Source: Mesobacillus subterraneus (GTDB lineage Bacteria > Bacillota > Bacilli > Bacillales > Cytobacillaceae). From it: DNA of 64,000 bases. A program made the translations under genes and the position numbers. Of the stretch, positions 26,338 to 35,567 are shown in pieces; the stretch's first letter is position 1, and each line of letters begins with the position of its first letter. Under the pieces are notes generated by a model. That model saw nothing but the letters and a program-made list of their open reading frames with translations, had not been told where the DNA came from and did no database searches. Where the stretch lies: NCBI RefSeq assembly GCF_003937825.1, contig NZ_RSFW01000017.1, forward strand, positions 1 through 64,000, in the 5' to 3' direction.

Positions 26338-28769
26338 GTTCAGTTGAAAAGTTTCGTGACCTCCCTTTAGAAGACGTACTGGGCGACCGGTTCGGACGCT
26401 ACAGTAAGTATATTATCCAGGAACGTGCCCTCCCTGATGCCAGGGATGGACTAAAGCCTGTTCAGCGCAGGATTTTATACGCGATGCATGTGGAAGGAAA
26501 TACAAGCGAAAAAGGCTTCAGGAAATCTGCCAAGACCGTCGGAAACGTAATTGGCAATTATCACCCGCACGGTGACTCTTCTGTATACGAAGCTATGGTC
26601 CGTATGAGCCAGGATTGGAAAGTACGGAACTATCTTGTTGAAATGCATGGGAACAACGGAAGTATCGATGGTGACCCGCCTGCAGCTATGCGTTATACCG
26701 AGGCGCGGTTATCCGCCATTGCTGGCGAACTGTTAAGGGACATTGAAAAGAGGACCGTTGAATTCATTCCTAATTTCGATGACACCTCCAGCGAGCCAAC
26801 TGTTCTTCCAGCTATGTTCCCGAATTTGCTGGTCAACGGTTCGACAGGGATTTCCGCAGGCTATGCTACTGATATTCCGCCACACAACCTGGCTGAGGTA
26901 ATTGATGGTGTCATCATGAGGATGGATAATCCTGCTTGTACGATCGAAGACTTGATGAATGTCATCAAGGGCCCGGATTTCCCAACAGGGGGAATCATCC
27001 AGGGGGTCGAAGGCATCAAGAAAGCCTATCAGACAGGTAAAGGAAAAATCATCGTCCGCGGAAAGGCTGAGATCGAGGACGTAAGGGGCGGAAAGCAGCA
27101 AATCGTCGTCACTGAAATCCCATATGAGATCAATAAGGCGAACCTGGTCAAACGAATTGACGAATTCCGCCTTGACCGCAAAGTTGAGGGCATTTCCGAG
27201 GTTCGTGACGAGACAGACCGAACAGGGCTGCGTGTTGTTATCGAGCTGAAGAAAGATGCGGATGCCAGCGGAGTCTTGAACTACTTATATAAAAATAGTG
27301 ATTTGCAAATCACTTATAATTTCAATATGGTCGCAATCAACAAAAAAAGACCAGTATTGATGGGGCTTGCCGAGTTGCTGGATGCCTACATCGACCACCA
27401 GAAGGATGTAGTGACAAAGCGCTCCCAATACGACCTGCAAAAAGCCCGGGACCGTCAGCATATTGTGGAAGGTCTCATGAAAGCCTTGTCCATCCTTGAC
27501 GAAGTCATCGCAACCATCAGATCTTCAAAGGACAAGCGGGATGCAAAGGATAACCTGATCAAGAAGTTCGAATTCACAGAGGTCCAGGCTGAAGCGATCG
27601 TTTCCTTGCAGCTATATCGATTAACGAATACCGATATAACGGCACTGCAGGCGGAAGCACAGGAGCTCGCGAAGAAAGTGGACGAACTCACTGCTATTCT
27701 CGCAAGCGAGAAAAAGCTCTTATCCGTTATCAAAAAAGAATTAAAAGACGTCAAAAAGCGATTTGCCGATGAACGCCGCACAAGAATCGAGGAAGAAATT
27801 GAAGAAATCAAAATCAACCTCGAGGTATTGATCGCAAGTGAAGACGTGATTGTTACTGTCACAAAGGATGGCTATGTTAAACGGACAAGCCAGCGTTCGT
27901 ATGCCGCATCAAATGGACAGGATTTTGCGATGAAGGATACAGACAGGCTCCTTTCCCAGCTAAATATGAATACAAAGGACGTTCTCCTGCTGTTCACCAA
28001 TAAAGGCAGCTATCTGTATCTGCCTGTCCATGAACTTCCGGATATCCGCTGGAAGGATCTCGGACAGCATGTAGCAAACCTTGTTCCGATTGATCGCGAC
28101 GAGGAGATCATAAAAGCAATCCAAGTCACGGATTTTGACCAAAGCGTGTACCTGACATTCGTGACAAAGAACGGCATGGTGAAGAAGTCAGAGTTAAATG
28201 CCTATAAAGCTCAGCGGTACTCCAAGCCTTTGACAGCCATTAATGTTAAAGGCGATGATCGGGTGATTGATGTCCATATCACTGATGGAAGCAAAGACCT
28301 GTTCCTTGTTTCAAACCTTGGTTATGCACTATGGTTCAGTGAAGAAGAAGTGGGCCCAATTGGAGTCAGGGCTGCTGGGGTTAAAGGAATGAACCTGAAG
28401 GACGGCGATTATGTCGTTGGTGGCAAAGTCATTGATCCTGAACAGATGCAATCCATTGTCGTCGCAACACAGCGTGGTGCTGTGAAGAAGATGAAGCTTA
28501 CTGAATTCGAAAAAACCACACGTGCTAAACGCGGTGTTGTGACACTCAGGGAACTAAAAGCCAACCCGCACAGAATCATTGGCGCAGAGGTTGTAGAAGA
28601 TCAGGATGAAATCTTCTTCCAGTCTGAAAAGCAGCAGATCGTATCACTTAAAGCATCAGAGTTGAGGTTCAGTGATCGTTATACGAATGGATCATTCCTC
28701 GTGGATGAAAGTGAATCCGGAAAGTTGATAGAAATCTGGAAAAGCGGGAACAAACAGGAAGCAGAATAG
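26334..28769 (+). CDS. parC: DNA topoisomerase IV subunit A
   Basis: 811 residues. Its ATG overlaps the parE stop (ATGA), with GAGGAGGTTG upstream, so the subunits are translationally coupled. The catalytic tyrosine is Y121 in [11 protein letters not shown]. The quinolone-resistance region reads [11 protein letters not shown] with serine at 82 and glutamate at 86, the susceptible-type residues. The C-terminal half contains the beta-pinwheel blades ([46 protein letters not shown]). Function is DNA cleavage and strand passage in topoisomerase IV. Confidence 0.97.
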   Translation: MSSVEKFRDLPLEDVLGDRFGRYSKYIIQERALPDARDGLKPVQRRILYAMHVEGNTSEKGFRKSAKTVGNVIGNYHPHGDSSVYEAMVRMSQDWKVRNYLVEMHGNNGSIDGDPPAAMRYTEARLSAIAGELLRDIEKRTVEFIPNFDDTSSEPTVLPAMFPNLLVNGSTGISAGYATDIPPHNLAEVIDGVIMRMDNPACTIEDLMNVIKGPDFPTGGIIQGVEGIKKAYQTGKGKIIVRGKAEIEDVRGGKQQIVVTEIPYEINKANLVKRIDEFRLDRKVEGISEVRDETDRTGLRVVIELKKDADASGVLNYLYKNSDLQITYNFNMVAINKKRPVLMGLAELLDAYIDHQKDVVTKRSQYDLQKARDRQHIVEGLMKALSILDEVIATIRSSKDKRDAKDNLIKKFEFTEVQAEAIVSLQLYRLTNTDITALQAEAQELAKKVDELTAILASEKKLLSVIKKELKDVKKRFADERRTRIEEEIEEIKINLEVLIASEDVIVTVTKDGYVKRTSQRSYAASNGQDFAMKDTDRLLSQLNMNTKDVLLLFTNKGSYLYLPVHELPDIRWKDLGQHVANLVPIDRDEEIIKAIQVTDFDQSVYLTFVTKNGMVKKSELNAYKAQRYSKPLTAINVKGDDRVIDVHITDGSKDLFLVSNLGYALWFSEEEVGPIGVRAAGVKGMNLKDGDYVVGGKVIDPEQMQSIVVATQRGAVKKMKLTEFEKTTRAKRGVVTLRELKANPHRIIGAEVVEDQDEIFFQSEKQQIVSLKASELRFSDRYTNGSFLVDESESGKLIEIWKSGNKQEAE

Positions 28770-28776
28770 AAAGTTG

Positions 28777-28806
28777 AAAAAACACAGGAGTTTTCCTGTG
28801 TTTTTT
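28777..28806 (+). terminator. Terminator of parE-parC
   Basis: AAAAAACACAGGA (28777-28789) and TCCTGTGTTTTTT (28794-28806) form a 13-bp stem with a four-base loop. Confidence 0.92.
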
Positions 28807-28831
28807 CGTTTTTTTAACCATAATAAGGGTA

Positions 28832-28945
28832 AATAAACCTGGAACTTCCTGAACCGCCCCTGGAAAAGCCAGCTTGGAAGTTCTCTGCCATTGTGAAGCT
28901 GTGCTATTTTTGGTATCTTAAACACTATATCAAAATAGCTTCGCG
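28832..28945 (+). promoter_or_regulatory. Structured leader upstream of alsT
   Basis: Two inverted repeats precede alsT. The first is GAACTTCC near 28840 against GGAAGTTC near 28877. The second is GAAGC (28895-28899) and CTATTTTTG (28903-28911) against CAAAATAGCTTC (28931-28942). Neither ends in a T-run, so these are not plain terminators. I recognise no riboswitch class. Confidence 0.4.
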
Positions 28946-28976
28946 CAAAAAATTAAAATAGAAAAGGAGTTTTTCA

Positions 28977-30407
28977 ATGGGGATTTTCAACGACATAATC
29001 TCACAGCTAAATGACTTTATGTGGGGCTATATCTTAATAGCCGTACTTGTCGTACTAGGTACATACTTCACCTTCAGAACCAGATTCGTGCAATTCAAAT
29101 ACTTCCCTGAAATGATCAGGGTACTGAAAGATCCAGCGACCGTTTCAGCCGAAGGAAAACGGGGGCGATCGTCTTTTCAGGCATTCACTGTCAGTCTGGC
29201 TTCCCGAGTGGGCACAGGAAATTTGGCCGGTGTTGCCACTGCCATTGCTGCAGGAGGGCCCGGAGCTGTTTTCTGGATGTGGCTGATCGGGTTGATTGGT
29301 GCAGCTTCCAGCTTCATAGAAAGCACACTTGCACAAATTTATAAAGTTAAAGACCAGGATGAATACCGTGGGGGTCCTGCTTACTATATGGAGCGGGGTT
29401 TGAATAAGCGCTGGCTGGGAATCCTGTTTGCAGTAATTATCATTTTTACATTTGGTTTAGTATTCAACTCTGTTCAATCGAATACGATTTCCCTGGCTTT
29501 TGACCAGGCATTTGGTTTTGACCGTTTCTGGATGGGAATCATTTTAGCTGTTATGACAGCTGCAGTCATCTTTGGAGGGATAAAAAGAATTGCTATTGTT
29601 TCCCAAATCATTGTTCCAATAATGGCTGTTTTATACGTAATTCTCGCATTCATCATTGTAATCATGAACTTCGGCGAAGTCCCTGCCATGCTGAGCTTGA
29701 TCATCAAGAATGCATTTGGCCTTCAGGAGGCAGTTGGGGGCGGAATGGGTGCGGCCGTGATGATGGGAATCAAAAGGGGTTTGTTCTCAAATGAAGCCGG
29801 AATGGGTAGTGCTCCTAATGCAGCTGCTACGGCAGCAGTCACTCACCCGGTTAAACAGGGGTTGATCCAGACCCTCGGCGTGTTCACTGATACTATTTTA
29901 ATCTGTACTGCTACAGCGTTCATTATCATTCTTTCCGGAGCCTATACGAGTCCCGATCTTGATGGGATCCAGTTAACCCAAACTGCTCTTTCAGCTCATA
30001 TAGGGGACTGGGCACCAGCGATTATTGGCGGAGCAATTTTCCTTTTCGCATTCACCTCAATTATCGGGAACTACTATTACGGTGAAACGAATATAGAGTT
30101 CATCAAGGAAAGCCCGACCGCCCTTTTGATCTATCGTTTGGCCGTAATCGGGATGGTGTTATTCGGTTCAATCGTTGAGTTATCAATAGTCTGGAACCTG
30201 GCCGACTTATTCATGGGGCTGATGGCATTGATCAACCTTGCAGCGATCACATTGCTCGCCAAAATTGCCATGGCAGCATTGAGGGATTACAGGGATCAGC
30301 GCAAACAAGGAAAGGACCCAGTATTTTATTCGGATTCTATTCCTGGTTTAACCGGCATTGAATCATGGGAACCAAAAAATAGAACTGAAGGACAAGAAAC
30401 TAAATAA
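28977..30407 (+). CDS. alsT: Sodium:alanine/glutamine symporter (AGCS family)
   Basis: 476 residues with about 10-11 membrane helices. Family motifs are F-R-T-R-F-V-Q-F-K-Y-F-P near residue 30, FQAFTVSLASRVGTGNLAGVATAIAAGGPGAVFWMW, and GIKRGLFSNEAGMGSAPNAAATA. AlsT of B. subtilis is encoded at the same place after parC and has been linked to glutamine uptake; members couple Na+ to alanine, glycine or glutamine transport. The start has AAAAGGAG upstream. The structured leader suggests some control of expression, possibly by nitrogen status, but no TnrA/GlnR box is evident. Confidence 0.93.
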   Translation: MGIFNDIISQLNDFMWGYILIAVLVVLGTYFTFRTRFVQFKYFPEMIRVLKDPATVSAEGKRGRSSFQAFTVSLASRVGTGNLAGVATAIAAGGPGAVFWMWLIGLIGAASSFIESTLAQIYKVKDQDEYRGGPAYYMERGLNKRWLGILFAVIIIFTFGLVFNSVQSNTISLAFDQAFGFDRFWMGIILAVMTAAVIFGGIKRIAIVSQIIVPIMAVLYVILAFIIVIMNFGEVPAMLSLIIKNAFGLQEAVGGGMGAAVMMGIKRGLFSNEAGMGSAPNAAATAAVTHPVKQGLIQTLGVFTDTILICTATAFIIILSGAYTSPDLDGIQLTQTALSAHIGDWAPAIIGGAIFLFAFTSIIGNYYYGETNIEFIKESPTALLIYRLAVIGMVLFGSIVELSIVWNLADLFMGLMALINLAAITLLAKIAMAALRDYRDQRKQGKDPVFYSDSIPGLTGIESWEPKNRTEGQETK

Positions 30408-30413
30408 TACGGT

Positions 30414-30447
30414 AAAAAACCCTCTGAAGCTTATCAGAGGGTTTTTT
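30414..30447 (+). terminator. Terminator of alsT
   Basis: AAAAAACCCTCTGA (30414-30427) and TCAGAGGGTTTTTT (30434-30447), perfect 14-bp stem with loop AGCTTA. Confidence 0.93.
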
Positions 30448-30502
30448 GCATCTTTTTTCCATTATTGGACATGTTAAGTGTATATAGATTGGAGGGATGC
30501 AT

Positions 30503-31261
30503 ATGAAAAGGGAGCTTTTACTTACTTTCTCCGCTTTTTTTCTTATGTCATTAACTGCGCTGACCGGTGTTTATGCCGGTGAATCTACTGAGAAAACCGT
30601 GACCTTATCCGAAGATCAAGTAGATGTAACCGGGGATGGGAAAAGGGACCTGATTTATGTTAAAGGTGTTCCTTTCGAGGAAGGAGCTCAATTCCTGAAA
30701 AGAATCTTCCTCAAGGTGAAGGCATCTGATGGGAAAACCTACAAAATTGAGCTTGAGGGTGGATATGATCCTACGATTGATTATAAAGACTTAAACCATG
30801 ACAAGGTAAAAGATATGTTCATCAGCATACCGACTGGAGGCAGTGGAGGCCTATCCAACTTTTATTTATATACTCTGAAGGATTTTGAAGTAAAGGATTT
30901 GACCGTACCTGAGCCTCTTGCAATCACCAGCCAGTTTGAAGATGGTTATAAGGCGTCCATAACGATTGCGGAAACGGGGCAGTCATACAGTTTTGACCTG
31001 AGCGACAGGAAAGAGGATTATGACCGTCTCGGACTCTATCAGGATGGCAAGCTGAATGAACCAACAGAACTAATGGTCCTGCCATACGGGGTTTTGAAAC
31101 CTGTAATCGTCAAAGAAAACCAATATGAATTGGCAGGCAGCCAGCGAATCAACGGAGCATACAATGCAGATGGAATTGCAGAGGTCGAATCCACATGGTT
31201 CTATGACAAAGGAAAATGGAATCTGATCGATACGAAGGTGAAAAGCCTGGATACACCATGA
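30503..31261 (+). CDS. Secreted protein with calcium-binding-like repeats, function unknown
   Basis: 252 residues from ATG 30503, 7 bases after GGAGG; ATG 30497 is too close to the box. A signal peptide (MKRELLLTFSAFFLMSLTALTGVYA) directs secretion. Two short D-x-[TN]-x-D-x-x-x-D segments, DVTGDGKRDL and DLNHDKVKDM, resemble the calcium loops of FG-GAP/VCBS repeats. The remainder is beta-rich (ITSQFEDGYKASITIAE, YELAGSQRINGAYNADG). I do not recognise the family beyond that. It is flanked by its own terminators and appears to be a single gene. Confidence 0.75.
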   Translation: MKRELLLTFSAFFLMSLTALTGVYAGESTEKTVTLSEDQVDVTGDGKRDLIYVKGVPFEEGAQFLKRIFLKVKASDGKTYKIELEGGYDPTIDYKDLNHDKVKDMFISIPTGGSGGLSNFYLYTLKDFEVKDLTVPEPLAITSQFEDGYKASITIAETGQSYSFDLSDRKEDYDRLGLYQDGKLNEPTELMVLPYGVLKPVIVKENQYELAGSQRINGAYNADGIAEVESTWFYDKGKWNLIDTKVKSLDTP

Positions 31262-31340
31262 TCTAGGCGTTTGTCACGTTTTTATATGATCAACATATGC
31301 TAAGGGTAAAAGGATTCTTTTGTGGAAGGAGCCTTATGCC

Positions 31341-31832
31341 ATGAGCAAATTCAATCCTGAGAAGTTAAACGTTTGTTTTATCCCTCCAGCAACCGGATTT
31401 CTGCCTCTTGAAGGCAGAAAATACACGCTTACACATTCTGACATGACAGGGGAACTGTTTTTATCCATCGGCAATGTGTATGACTATCAAGCCATCAACT
31501 ATAAAATGCGCGATGAAGTTTTAGCCGATTGGGTAACAATGAACGGTGAATACATGCTGTACGGTAAGGTTTATATCAGTAATGGAGAATACGACCCAAA
31601 TATGTCGAGAATCAGGTATATGATCTTCAAGAGAGAGCTTGATTTAGCTTTAACAGGGATCATCTATGGAGACAGAACCTTTTTCACAAACTATCCGTGG
31701 CTGCTTGACGCACCAATTTACGTTCAATTTTCATCCATTTATCCGGAGTTTAATAAAGTAGCATATTACGGCACTCCGAGAAAGTATTTGAATTTGGTCA
31801 ACAAAGAAATAACACCAGAAGCACAGGCATAA
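31341..31832 (+). CDS. Staygreen-family protein (bacterial SGR / Mg-dechelatase homologue)
   Basis: 163 residues from ATG 31341, 9 bases after GGAAGGAG; a TTG extension to 31320 has no site. The sequence reads like plant STAY-GREEN: FNPEKLNVCFIPP, GRKYTLTHSDMTGELFLSIG, the R-D-E-V motif (KMRDEVLADWV), RYMIFKRELDLAL, FFTNYPWLLDAPIYVQF and YPEFNKVAYYGTP. Plant SGR removes magnesium from chlorophyll a, and bacterial homologues have been reported to share this activity in vitro. A heterotroph has no chlorophyll, so the native substrate is unknown. The last six codons lie in the terminator stem. Confidence 0.85.
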   Translation: MSKFNPEKLNVCFIPPATGFLPLEGRKYTLTHSDMTGELFLSIGNVYDYQAINYKMRDEVLADWVTMNGEYMLYGKVYISNGEYDPNMSRIRYMIFKRELDLALTGIIYGDRTFFTNYPWLLDAPIYVQFSSIYPEFNKVAYYGTPRKYLNLVNKEITPEAQA

Positions 31833-31853
31833 GCCTGTGCTTCTGGTGTTTTT
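31811..31853 (+). terminator. Terminator embedded in the end of the staygreen gene
   Basis: An 18-bp perfect stem pairs 31811-31828 with 31833-31850, loop ATAA, then T residues. The stop codon TAA (31830-31832) is in the loop, so the left arm is coding. Confidence 0.93.
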
Positions 31854-31894
31854 AGACGTGGGAGGCAGAAGCGAAAAATAAAAACATAATTATA

Positions 31895-31907
31895 TTATGT
31901 AAACTAA
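31895..31907 (+). repeat. 13-bp direct repeat, copy 1
   Basis: TTATGTAAACTAA, identical to copies at 32287-32299 and 49611-49623. Here it is preceded by an inverted repeat, ACATAAT-TAT-ATTATGT. Confidence 0.8.
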
Positions 31908-32140
31908 TGTTGGATTTTAAATCCATAAGGGTTCCATAATAGAGAATTGCAGAATAACGAATAAGTGGCCGTAATTACTGGGTACAGCAAAATAGTGAAA
32001 CGGAAATTCAGCAAATTGTAGCCGAGGGTTAAATCTAAAGCATATTGACCATACAAAGCCATCAAGAAAACAAAAAACACATGAAATAGATCTCGAGAAA
32101 AAAAGTAAACAGAAACTTTAAGAAATAAATCAACAGACAA
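31904..32140 (-). other. Possible membrane-protein relic
   Basis: A 78-codon minus-strand frame, strongly hydrophobic, with LLYPVITATYSLFCNS near its end. It has no good ribosome binding site and ends inside repeat copy 1. It may be the remnant of a small membrane protein, or simply an AT-rich open frame. Low confidence. Confidence 0.2.
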
Positions 32141-32499
32141 CCATAAACAGAAATTTAGATTACGACTAACAAAATGATCAAACTATAAACCATTACTCAA
32201 ATTTCAAATCCCATCTCACTAACTTAAGTATACTTAGTTATTGAGACAGCAACATAAATTCGATCTATAACTTCCTAGAATTTATGTTATGTAAACTAAC
32301 AATAACTTATTGTTGAATGGAGACTTATCCCTTTAAATTTCCGTAATAATGAATAATTGGAACTACGTTCCCTCTTGTTCCTCATAATCATTGTCTCCTT
32401 CCGTTGATTATCGTTTTAAAACTTTGAACGATAATTCCTTTATCTCAACCAATAATTTGTTTTCTCGTTCACTCATCAACACTCTATGAGGTTGTTTTT
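32141..32499. other. Gene-free AT-rich stretch with an inverted repeat
   Basis: No ORF of interest. AACATAAATTC (32251-32261) and GAATTTATGTT (32278-32288) form an 11-bp inverted repeat that merges with repeat copy 2. The arrangement of arms next to a short repeated core resembles recombinase sites. Confidence 0.45.
32287..32299 (+). repeat. 13-bp direct repeat, copy 2
   Basis: TTATGTAAACTAA; with the preceding G it shares 14 bases with copy 3 at 49610-49623. It lies 200 bases upstream of the recombinase pseudogene. Confidence 0.8.
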
Positions 32500-33100
32500 A
32501 TGATGTTCACTGAAGCTTGTGATGAATTTTTAATGTACCTTCAAGTCTAACGGAATTTATCTACAAATACGTTATCCAGTTATGAACTCGATCAAATGAC
32601 ATTCCAGGACTTTTTGATCCGTCATAATCGCTCGCAGCAAATCGAGGATCACAGTCCATCGACTGTCCGTTGATTCATCCAGAAATTGGTACTCAAAAAG
32701 AATCTGAAGCCTGTACTGTGCCAGGAAGATATCAGAACCCTAAATTCGACAAGCGTTTGCCAACATGAACCTTGATGAACTTAAGATGCTCTTTAAATAC
32801 CTAGAAAATGGTTCCGGCCCTCTGCCCCTTAAAAATGAGTTGCTATTCAAATTCCTGGCCACTACGCGCCTTAAAAGGCAGGAACTCGTTGATCTTTGCT
32901 GGAATTCTTCCCTTTGCCCATCACTTTCAACGTCATGAAACTTAAATCTACATGTGGATAAGGTGGATATCCACCTTATTCAGGAGTTGTTTCATGACAG
33001 CATTGCGTCAAAAGCCATTTATACCCACGTGGATTTTGAGCAGAAAAAGAAACCCATCGAAACGTTCTTGAAGGAGCCTAATAAGCAGATCACTTTTTAA
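32500..33100 (+). pseudogene. Degenerate tyrosine recombinase (XerC/D-type integrase)
   Basis: Several open segments together read as a tyrosine recombinase. The N-terminal core-binding part begins MMFTEACDEFLMYLQV, then a TAA, RNLSTNTLSSYELDQMTFQ, a TGA in place of an arginine-like position, and the catalytic-domain start NLDELKMLFKYLENGSG with TTRLKRQELVDLCW (first catalytic arginine region). After a deletion, the end SIASKAIYTHVDFEQKKKPIE remains. The H-x-L-R-H box is missing, so it is inactive. At least three stops and one internal deletion are visible. It sits 200 bases from repeat copy 2. Confidence 0.8.
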
Positions 33101-33615
33101 CTCCTTTCTGTTCATTTTCCGTAAAACCATTAATCATTACATAATCCTTAGAAGTTGGAACCTTACCTAACTGTTGGGAGCGCTTCTCATTACTATTCGG
33201 CCTTTCCCCCATTTGTAAACCGTGGGAAGGGCCAATAGTAAAGTGGTTCCGTTAAAGACATTGAATGGTTGTACTTTGGACATTTTGATTGATGTGACCG
33301 AGTTTTTCGTTTCCCGAATAAAATCCTGTTTGTTGATAATCCCCCTGTGCTACATGATTCGCTTGTTTACCCTGATGTACTGATTCCTTCTAATCTTCCG
33401 TGCACCCGAATATACATGGATTGCGGGTGGAAAATAGCTTTACTCATGTAAGTAGTATCGCTATCATGGAATGGATTCATGATTACACCATTTTGTTGAA
33501 CCGGATCTTGGTAATTTAACATACTTGGATCTTGATAATGTATAGGTTTCATATAAAGTTGGAATAACCCTGGTCCATATAAGGACCGGGTTTCATCACT
33601 GTTCTCTTCGTGCAT
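33090..33615 (-). pseudogene. Broken gene of unknown function, Asn/Gln-rich
   Basis: The first 82 codons are open from ATG 33615 (GGGAAGAA box): MHEENSDETRSLYGPGLF and so on, with repeated YQDP motifs. After one frameshift near 33385 the frame continues with HQGKQANHVAQGDYQQTG, meets one TAA, and goes on in the same frame through MGERPNSNEKRSQQLGK to a TGA at 33090-33092. Total would be about 175 residues, hydrophilic and rich in N, Q and H. I do not recognise the family; a spore-surface role would fit the composition but is a guess. Its 3' end overlaps the recombinase pseudogene by 11 bases. Confidence 0.5.
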
Positions 33616-33841
33616 TTCTTCCCAAACTTAAATTTATTACAGGAATGCTGCCCCGTTTGTTTAATAAGGAATTCAGCAAAAAGGTTCCTTAATACTTCCA
33701 GGTTCAACGCGCCCTATAGTGATGAAGGCTAGTTCGTATTTTGAAAAATGGACATAAACATAATAATTAACGGATATTAAGAAATCATTGATTCAACAAA
33801 AAAGACGATGGAATCACCGCCTTAATTGATTGTTTTATCTT

Positions 33842-33982
33842 TCAGTTAATTTTATTTTTGAAATAAAGATAATCAACCTTTTGTTTTGTGGCCATTAGTT
33901 GGGATGCAAGTATTGCTGTGTAGATAGTTGTTAATAGTATGCCAAAAACTGCCATCCCAAATATTGAGTCCTTGTTATTCAA
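33842..33982 (-). CDS. 46-residue single-pass membrane microprotein
   Basis: TTG 33982 follows ATGGAGG with 9-base spacing. The product begins MNNKDSIFGMAVFGILLTTI, continues through one hydrophobic helix (about residues 8-29) and ends with the polar KQKVDYLYFKNKIN. It lies 58 bases downstream of the adhB-like gene on the same strand. The clean ribosome binding site, single transmembrane helix and charged tail support a real small gene, but the family is unknown. Confidence 0.5.
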   Translation of the reverse strand: MNNKDSIFGMAVFGILLTTIYTAILASQLMATKQKVDYLYFKNKIN

Positions 33983-34040
33983 AATAACAAACCTCCATTT
34001 CTAAAGGGATTTATGGGAATTCATCTTGGATTTATTCAAT

Positions 34041-35177
34041 TTAAGGTTTTAAAATGACTTTTATACAATTATCTGTCCTTGTGTCAAAAACTTCGTATCC
34101 ATGCTTGGCCTGGTCTAATGGAAGTACATGTGTGATTACATCACCAATATCAACCTTTCCTTCAGATATAAGATTATAAAGAAAAGGCATGTACGGAATA
34201 ACTGGGGCCTGACCCATTTTTAGGTCAACATTTCTTTGAAAAATGTCTCCTAACGGGAAACCATTATAACGTCCCCCATATACTCCTGTAATTTGAATGG
34301 TCCCTGCTTTGCGTACAGCCTGTGACGCAATAACTAGACCACCCATTGCTCCGCCATGTAGTTTCATTCCGGATGCAAGATATTCAAGAGGTGTCATCTT
34401 GCCACTCATACCTGAACAATCGATAACGATATCTGCTCCGCCTTGTGTTATCTCTCTTAAATATTCTCCAACGTTTTCATGTTCTTCAAAATTCACAGTC
34501 TCCACTTTATTGGTCCGTTTCGCATGCTCAAGCCGGTAGTTGAGGTAATCGACCGCAATAACACGTTCAGCACCTTTAAACCAGGCAAATTTTTGAGCAA
34601 GGAGACCTACTGGACCACATCCTAAAACGATAACAGTATCACCAGCTTTGACACCAGAGTGATCTACACTCCAGTAGGCTGTTGAGGCTGCATCTGCAAG
34701 TAACACTAACTTTTCATCTTCTACTTCGCAATTCTCCGGTATTTTAAAGGGAGTAAAGTTGCCATATGGAACTCGCATATATTCAGCTTGTCCGCCAGCA
34801 AATCCACCGGTTGTTTCTGAATATCCAAAGAAACCGCCCATTTCACCATGAGGGTTTGAATTATCACATTGGCTGGTTATGTCATGGTTACAGTACCAGC
34901 ATTGCCCACAGCTTACATTAAAGGGAATAATCACTCGATCCCCTTTTTTCAATTTTGTTACTTCCGGTCCTACTTCTTCGACTACCCCCATGGGTTCATG
35001 GCCTATTACATAATCAGTTGGCATATTGGGAATCATTTGATGAATCAAATGCAAATCAGAACCGCATATAGCAGAAGATGTTATTTTTACAATGATATCA
35101 TCACCATTTTTGATTTTTGGGTCTTTTACTTCTTTAACCTGGACATTTTTACTCCCCTGGTACGTGACAGCTTTCAT
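34041..35177 (-). CDS. adhB: Zinc-dependent alcohol/formaldehyde dehydrogenase (AdhB-like)
   Basis: 378 residues of the medium-chain dehydrogenase family. Catalytic zinc ligands are in SAICGSDLH (C38) and GHEPMG; structural zinc is bound by CGQCWYCNHDITSQC; the NAD site is VIVLGCGPVGLLAQ. The C-terminal region ITGVYGGRYNGFPLGD with long GGFFGYSETTGGFAGGQAEY insert is like glutathione-independent formaldehyde dehydrogenases. In B. subtilis adhB lies among the coat-like genes yraG, yraF, yraE and yraD, exactly the context here. Substrate (formaldehyde or an alcohol) is inferred. The start has GGGAGG upstream, and it follows the yraF-like gene by 17 bases. Confidence 0.88.
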   Translation of the reverse strand: MKAVTYQGSKNVQVKEVKDPKIKNGDDIIVKITSSAICGSDLHLIHQMIPNMPTDYVIGHEPMGVVEEVGPEVTKLKKGDRVIIPFNVSCGQCWYCNHDITSQCDNSNPHGEMGGFFGYSETTGGFAGGQAEYMRVPYGNFTPFKIPENCEVEDEKLVLLADAASTAYWSVDHSGVKAGDTVIVLGCGPVGLLAQKFAWFKGAERVIAVDYLNYRLEHAKRTNKVETVNFEEHENVGEYLREITQGGADIVIDCSGMSGKMTPLEYLASGMKLHGGAMGGLVIASQAVRKAGTIQITGVYGGRYNGFPLGDIFQRNVDLKMGQAPVIPYMPFLYNLISEGKVDIGDVITHVLPLDQAKHGYEVFDTRTDNCIKVILKP

Positions 35178-35193
35178 TTTTCTCTAACCTCCC

Positions 35194-35556
35194 TTATTTA
35201 TTAGGCGTTGCGAACATTCCGAGTCTATCCGTATCATTCGGGAATAAGTTCATCCCGGCAATCATTAAAGCATTGTCGGCAGATTTAAGATCTAACTCAA
35301 CTTGCTTACCAACATCGTGCGGATACAACCAGCCCTTGCTTATCATCAATTCAGATATCTCGGTGTGCAAATCAATAGATAGTTCCATTTGCCTGTATAA
35401 TGCCTCTCTTAACTCCAGGCTTGATGTTTCAGTTAACGCAATGGCATATGTATGAATGCCCGTTTTAACTGAAAGAAGAAATTCCAATGCAATGCCCGAA
35501 TCTGCCATTTCTGGCATATGTTCGGCTCCTTGGGGATCCAAATAATCCATTTCCAT
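35194..35556 (-). CDS. CotF-family spore coat protein (YraF-like)
   Basis: 120 residues, alpha-helical. The C-terminal part (ELREALYRQMELSIDLHTEISELMISKGWLYPHDVGKQ) is the CotF domain, with the G-W-x-x-P motif typical of this coat family. It lies between a YraG-like gene upstream and adhB downstream, matching the B. subtilis yraG-yraF-adhB order. It is presumably made in the mother cell late in sporulation. The ATG follows GAGGTGAAG. Confidence 0.85.
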   Translation of the reverse strand: MEMDYLDPQGAEHMPEMADSGIALEFLLSVKTGIHTYAIALTETSSLELREALYRQMELSIDLHTEISELMISKGWLYPHDVGKQVELDLKSADNALMIAGMNLFPNDTDRLGMFATPNK

Positions 35557-35567
35557 TTTTCTTCACC

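Noticed and set aside
33700-33735. Minus-strand TCACTATAGGG, part of a T7 promoter string
   Set aside because: Only 11 bases match and the TAATACGAC part is missing; a chance match in genomic sequence.
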